From contig RPFO01000026.1 of NCBI GenBank assembly GCA_009746045.1, positions 2,829,663 to 2,893,662 of the forward strand: a DNA stretch of 64,000 bases. The letters are read 5' to 3'. A program made the translations under genes and the position numbers. Below, piece by piece: positions 59,479 through 64,000 of the stretch. Every line of letters begins with the position of its first letter. Within the stretch, counting starts at the first letter, position 1. A model generated the notes under the pieces. It did not search any database, was not told the origin of the DNA, and was given only the letters and a program-made list of their open reading frames with translations. Source of the stretch: Mesostigma viride (Eukaryota; Streptophyta; Mesostigmatophyceae; Mesostigmatales; Mesostigmataceae).

Positions 59479-62460
59479 CTAGGGCTTGTTGTACAGCTCC
59501 AGGACGACGTCCGCCGAGGCGGAGCCCCCGAGCGATCCGATGGCGTTGTTGTTGGAGTCGTTGACGGGCGCGGGGTTCCCCAGCACGAGGTCGCCGGAGT
59601 TGGATCCCTCGGCCTTGACGATCTGCAGACTCTCGTTGTCTGCGATCCTGAATCCGTAGGTGACCCTCAGCGGGCCCGCGTCGTACTCGGTGCTGTACCT
59701 GTAGAGCTGGGTGTTCTCCACCTGCGCGTCGGTCATGCCGGAGGTGTTGACGACGCGCCAGCTCTTGTACGCGACGTTGAAGGCGGTGCCGGAGGTGTAG
59801 ACGGTGCGGGAGCCCAGGAAGAGCCCGCGCTTGGCCTGGGTCGCGTTCATGGCGATGAGAGGGGGCGAGGCGAGGCTGGAGTTGTCGCTGATGTTCTTCC
59901 ACCCTGCGAAACTGGAGGTCTTGAGCGCGCCGTTGACGTAGAGGCGCGGGCCGAGCGTGGGGTGCAGCTGGAGGCCGATCACGACCTCGCGCGCGCCGAC
60001 CAGCGGGACGGTGCTGGCGTTGTACGCGGCCCCGGTGGCCATGAGGATGCGTCCGCCCTGCCACACCCAGACGGATACGTTGGCGGCGGTGGAGGTGTCT
60101 CCCACGGCCATCAGCTCGCACATGTTGACGGGGGACGCGATGCTGGCGGAAACGCTGAGCGGGTTCCCGCCGGTGGCGGACAGCAGGGAGGCGTCGACGG
60201 GCTTGACGATGCCGGTGAAGAGGAGGTCGTATTGGGAGGAGGGGCTGATGCCCCCGTCGGCGAAGTAGTAGGACTTGAGGCGGTTGGTGGTGCCGTACAG
60301 CGTCTGGAAGTACCCATTGACGTGCGATGGGGCGACGAGGCTGGGGTCCCCGGAGCAGTCGTAGGCCATGGTTACGGTGTCGGTGGGGCTCCTCGCGGGG
60401 ACGCTGCGGAAACGCCCGCTGGTGGGTCCGGTGTACGCGCTCAGGGCCCACATGTGGGGCTCGGTGGTTCCGTTGCCGGCGTCCGCGGGTAGCGCCGACA
60501 GCTTGACGTTGGATCCGGGCGCCTTCCTGAGGTCAGTGGCGATGGTGCGGGAGAGCATGAGCTGGCCTCCCTGGATGTGCCAGTAGGATCCGGTGTGGTC
60601 GCCGAGTTCCTGCTGCACGTTGTTCTTCCACGCGATGGCGCGGCTGCAGGCGATCCCGCTGACGGCCCCGTCGCCCTGCACGGCCAGCCCGGCGCCGTCG
60701 GCGTTGGCGTTGGTGGGGGCGGTGGGGATGGACTCGACGCGCACGTCGTCGATCTCGATGGCGCCGGTCAGAACGCCCCCCCCGAAGTAGACCTTGGCTG
60801 GCGAGGGGATGTCCGCGGCGAAGGCGGTGGCGGCCGTGTACCCGCTCATGTTGAGGGCCACGGGGACGCCGTTCGCGAACATCTGGAAGGTCGAGTTGTC
60901 GGCGGAGTACTTCAGTCTCCTGAAGAGGATGCGGTTCTTCTGGTTCGGCGTGATGACGACGTAGCTGGAGGCCCGCGAAACGCCCGCGACAGACACTTGG
61001 ACCCAGCCGCTGCTGGTGACCGCCAGCCTGATCCCGCTGGCCAGGCTCAGGCTGGAGTCGCAGAAGCGGAACACGGTGAGCGCCGCGGCTCCCGCCTTGA
61101 TGTTGAAGCCGATCTGGTACGACCCGGTGAGTGCGCTGCCGATGTCCGCCTCGGCGGAGGACGCGCTTCCGTTGGCAGGCAGCGTGAGGACACCGTTGGC
61201 GATGGTGGCGTTGGTGAGGGTCATGCTGAGGGAGGCTTGGGTGTCGACGGGCGAGTCGCCGTTGAAGGCCCAGCTGGCGAGGGTCGCGGTGTCGGTGTTG
61301 GCGAGGGAGACGATCTTCTCGGTGACGGCCACGTTGGTGGTGACGGCGTTGACGGTGGTGAGCTGTCCGTCGACCTCGAGGTTTCCCATGACCTTGACGA
61401 GGCCGGTGGCGGGGGCGATGGTGAGGTCTCCCGCGGCGGTAGAGAGCTTACCGCTGAGGACGAGGTCCTTCTTGACGGCGATGTCGGAGGCGGCGGAGAG
61501 CTCGAGCGTGGGGTTGGTGGTGGAGATGGCGGAGTCCACGAACTTGACCTGCTCGACGGCGACGCTGCTGCCGGACACGGTGGTGTCGCCGGTGATCCAC
61601 AGGTTGCCGCCCGTGGACGCGGCGGTGGACTTCTTGCCCCGGATGGTGACGGCGTCTGTGGCGTAGGCGTGGTTTCCGCGGGTGGCGGAGGTGGAGGCGA
61701 CGGCCGAGTTCTCGAGGGCGGTGGACTGCACGACGATCTGGGAGGCGGGGTCCACGCCGGCGGAGGCGGCGCTGGGGGCCATGGTGATGGCGGCGCCGGC
61801 GTTGATCTTGACCTCTCCGGACGCGACCCTGTCGGCGGACAGTCTCAGCTGTGCGTCCGACCGGAGCTCCATGTCGACGTCCTCGGAGTCGACGACGCCC
61901 CTCCACGCGGTGGCTCCGTTTCCGAACTTGCCTGCGTTGTAGAGGAGACCGAGCTTGACCTCCTTGTTCTCGGGTCCGTTCTCACCGCGCACGGACATGG
62001 CGGTGGGCAGGGGGAACGTGCCATTGGAGGCGAGGATGGCGGGCTGGTGGGCTACGAATTTGCAGTCCTGGACGATGACCTCGTTCGCGGTGGTCAGGCC
62101 CTCGAGCACGAGGTTGTTGGAGGTCGACTTGACGACGCTGTTGAGCGGGATGGTGGTGACGGAGTTCTTGGTGTAGTTTCCCTTTGCGAAATCGAGGTTC
62201 GCGGTGGTGAAGGTGCCGAGCACGTCGAGGTTTCCGTGCACGACCACGTTGTTCTGGCTGACGCCGGCGTCGAGGGGCGGCAGGGTGGACGACTCCCAGT
62301 CGTTGAAGTTGGCGGTGTTGGGCACGAGGTGGATCTTGGACTTGGCGGACATGACGATGACATCCGTGGCCGCTTCCCCGGAGCAGATCTGGTCGGTGGA
62401 CAGCTGGCTGAGCTTGCCGGTCCCGAGATCGGAGAAGGCCATGGTCTGAACGGATGCCAT
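59479..62460 (-). CDS. 993-aa fibre/adhesin-like protein with LamG-like domains
   Basis: I chose the Met at 62,460 (MASVQTMAFSDLGTG); an upstream Met at 62,529 is in frame. Residues ~1-400 are repetitive beta structure (SSAEADIGSAL- and NNVVVHGNLDVLGT-type motifs) like viral fibre shafts. Two jelly-roll/LamG-like regions follow: about residues 420-620 (WAFNGDSPVDTQASLSMTL, RILFRRLKYSADNSTFQMFA) and about 720-930 (YDLLFTGIVKPVDASLL, VVIGLQLHPTLGPRLYVNGA). The C-terminus ends with GYRFRIADNESLQ-like repeats. Such proteins sit on virions and bind host glycans; here this is inference. It is the longest intact viral gene in the window. Confidence 0.7.
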   Translation of the reverse strand: MASVQTMAFSDLGTGKLSQLSTDQICSGEAATDVIVMSAKSKIHLVPNTANFNDWESSTLPPLDAGVSQNNVVVHGNLDVLGTFTTANLDFAKGNYTKNSVTTIPLNSVVKSTSNNLVLEGLTTANEVIVQDCKFVAHQPAILASNGTFPLPTAMSVRGENGPENKEVKLGLLYNAGKFGNGATAWRGVVDSEDVDMELRSDAQLRLSADRVASGEVKINAGAAITMAPSAASAGVDPASQIVVQSTALENSAVASTSATRGNHAYATDAVTIRGKKSTAASTGGNLWITGDTTVSGSSVAVEQVKFVDSAISTTNPTLELSAASDIAVKKDLVLSGKLSTAAGDLTIAPATGLVKVMGNLEVDGQLTTVNAVTTNVAVTEKIVSLANTDTATLASWAFNGDSPVDTQASLSMTLTNATIANGVLTLPANGSASSAEADIGSALTGSYQIGFNIKAGAAALTVFRFCDSSLSLASGIRLAVTSSGWVQVSVAGVSRASSYVVITPNQKNRILFRRLKYSADNSTFQMFANGVPVALNMSGYTAATAFAADIPSPAKVYFGGGVLTGAIEIDDVRVESIPTAPTNANADGAGLAVQGDGAVSGIACSRAIAWKNNVQQELGDHTGSYWHIQGGQLMLSRTIATDLRKAPGSNVKLSALPADAGNGTTEPHMWALSAYTGPTSGRFRSVPARSPTDTVTMAYDCSGDPSLVAPSHVNGYFQTLYGTTNRLKSYYFADGGISPSSQYDLLFTGIVKPVDASLLSATGGNPLSVSASIASPVNMCELMAVGDTSTAANVSVWVWQGGRILMATGAAYNASTVPLVGAREVVIGLQLHPTLGPRLYVNGALKTSSFAGWKNISDNSSLASPPLIAMNATQAKRGLFLGSRTVYTSGTAFNVAYKSWRVVNTSGMTDAQVENTQLYRYSTEYDAGPLRVTYGFRIADNESLQIVKAEGSNSGDLVLGNPAPVNDSNNNAIGSLGGSASADVVLELYNKP

Positions 62461-62904
62461 GCTGGGGGGTATGTACTCAAGTGGGATTGGGAAAAATTTT
62501 TGCTCGCCGGAAACGCACTTTATTGACACTGTGGTTAGTTAGCATGGTATTAGACTGTCGGGCTACATCGCGGATGGCTGGATCATCCGGGCATACGGCG
62601 ATAGGCGGGGTGGGAGATATTGCGAGAGGGCGGCCTTGGAGCGAAGGAAAATAGAGCGCAAAGGAATTTAGAAGCCCAACTCCTGAACCTATCTCTAGAC
62701 GATCAAGACGAAGAAGTCAACAGAGGCGTCCCGGCGTTAATTTGGACCGCCTGAGCCACAGCCGTGCGACGACTAGGCGTCTACAGGCCGCCATCGAAAA
62801 AAAGCTCAAACCGTTGTCCACCTTCATGGGAGTACGCTCTCCTTAAGTCGGGGATGAAGAGCTGACACGCCCTCGCTGGCATGTGATGCTGTTAGCGCTG
62901 CTTT
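62461..62904. other. Intergenic viral DNA
   Basis: It holds the upstream sequence of the fibre gene (AAAAATTTTTCCC on minus) and no recognised gene. The reductase remnant starts just after it. Confidence 0.5.
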
Positions 62905-63885
62905 GTTTGCAGCGAGATCCTCCTCGGCAACAAGTTCCTTCTGCAATTTAACGGAGGTCAACCTGGCCGCCTTCAAGGAGGGGAACAAGGCGGGCCTCGA
63001 GCGCGCGCCCTCGTCCTCGCAGCCGCATGAACTACCGCCAGCGCTCGTCGACCTCAGGGACGAGATCCTACAAGAGGCCTGGCACCCTCACAACCAGTTT
63101 CCTGCACTGTGCGGGCGTCGGCCTCACCGCATCGTGGCCAGGCCGGACCTGCACCCTACGACTTCCGCCGCATGAAGAACGTCGCCGTCTCCTCCCGCCT
63201 ACGAGATGGCGCGCGCCTGGGAAGCCCCTGCCCAAGAACGTCACCCTGCATCAAGCCCAGCGGCACCCTCTCCAAATCATGGCACGCGCGAGTGGGGGGA
63301 GGTGCCCGGGGCGTGCACATGCCCTCGGGAAGTACATCTTCAACAACGTCACCTAACTCGCGCCACGACCACGCGGGTCGGCGGTTCGTAGAGGCCAACT
63401 ACAGGGTGGTCGAGAAGCCCTTCGACCCGGAGCCGTGCTCGTGACCTTCCCCGTCGCCTTCACTCCGTCCCCTTCAACCAAAGACGTTGTCACGCGCAAG
63501 GACGGCGCCGTGGAAGAGGTCGAGGTGAACGCCGAGACAAGCGCTCGACCAGCTGGACAGGTACAAGAGGCTCGATGGACAACTACTGCGAGCAGAACGT
63601 CTCGTGGCACGGTCTCCTACGACCCCGCCGAGGGCCCCGCCATCGTCGACTGGCTCTATGAAACACTGGGACTCCTACGTGGGGGTCTCCTTCCTCCTGC
63701 GCGCCGACCCCACCAAGAGCGCCGCCGACCTGGGATACAGCTACCTGCCCCAGGAGGTGGTCACCGAGGCCGCCTTCGCCAAGTACGCCGGCGCGCTCAA
63801 GCCCGTCGACTACTCCGGCGTCCTGCACGTGGACGACGACGCTGCCCTCATGGAGCCCGACTGCCCCAGCGGCGCCTGCAGTTAG
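62905..63885 (+). pseudogene. Class II (B12-dependent) ribonucleotide triphosphate reductase, C-terminal part, broken
   Basis: Pieces in changing frames follow the order of the family: CSEILLGNKF and CNLTEVNLAAFKEGNKAGLE (active-site region), a PKNVT..KPSGTLSK block, GGARGVHMPSGKYIFNNV, NYRVVEKPFD, LDQLDRYKRL, MDNYCEQNVS, then KHWDSYVGVSFLLRADPT, GYSYLPQEVVTEAAFAKYAG and a terminal SGACS. At least six frame changes break it, several at homopolymers. This enzyme makes dNTPs; the frame pattern shows it is non-functional here. Identity rests on the order of motifs from memory of the class II monomeric family. Confidence 0.8.
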
Positions 63886-63948
63886 CTGAGATACCTCGAG
63901 GCTGACTTGTGGCCGGAGCCACACAGGGGAACATACAGTGTGACCGGA

Positions 63949-63973
63949 GTTATTCTGGCGGAGACAGAATAAC
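63949..63973 (+). terminator. Perfect 9-bp hairpin after the reductase remnant
   Basis: GTTATTCTG..CAGAATAAC with a 7-nt loop, about 65 nt past the stop at 63,885. Confidence 0.5.
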
Positions 63974-64000
63974 GGTGCCGAGCGCGGTTGTGGCGCGACG

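Noticed and set aside
60577-62526. 649-codon plus-strand frame opposite the fibre gene
   Set aside because: Its Gly/Asp/Val composition is an antisense shadow of the GC-rich fibre gene.
1-64000. tRNA or rRNA genes
   Set aside because: No cloverleaf with a conserved T-loop and no ribosomal RNA core sequence was recognised by eye.

Overview
The window looks like a nuclear contig from a repeat-rich eukaryote, most plausibly a green alga, in which about 36 kb of DNA from a large Nucleocytoviricota-type (giant) virus sits next to nested host transposons. The host side (1 to about 27,324) has satellites, microsatellites, a Ty1/copia-like LTR retrotransposon with both LTRs, a decayed LINE with an (ATTA)n tail, a truncated second copia element, three copies of a ~785-bp non-autonomous TIR element and one broken piggyBac-like element. 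The host assignment is inference; no ribosomal RNA or conserved host gene was recognised.

From 27,325 rightwards the DNA is GC-rich, gene-dense on both strands and different in content. It opens with a near-perfect 5.05-kb palindrome (27,325-32,378, centre about 29,847). The centre is a perfect hairpin-forming sequence flanked on both sides by 33-bp direct repeats, as expected for two copies of a viral terminal inverted repeat joined head to head. Beyond the right arm come HNH-type nuclease paralogues, a P-loop kinase-like protein, two PD-(D/E)XK nuclease paralogues, a KilA-N protein, a U-box-like protein, F-box-like proteins, a DUF5767-type protein typical of giant viruses, BRO/antirepressor-like paralogues, two fibre-like proteins (993 and 327 aa) and a badly broken class II (B12-dependent) ribonucleotide reductase. 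Five genes begin with the same small C-x9-C-x8/10-C-x2-H motif.

The virus and host DNA have exchanged or shared sequence. A 1.69-kb piggyBac-like element sits in the viral KilA-N gene between duplicated TTAA sites, and a truncated copy of the same element borders the outer end of the palindrome on the host side. A 104-bp repeat near position 1,800 recurs identically at 55,468 inside the viral part. Many viral genes carry one-base frameshifts, several in G or C runs, so they are either decaying endogenous viral genes or were affected by homopolymer indels in the assembly. The long intact fibre gene argues for a recent insertion. Viral genes are compact: several have AATAAA or short hairpins after their stops, and some have a T-tract followed by CGCG just before the start.
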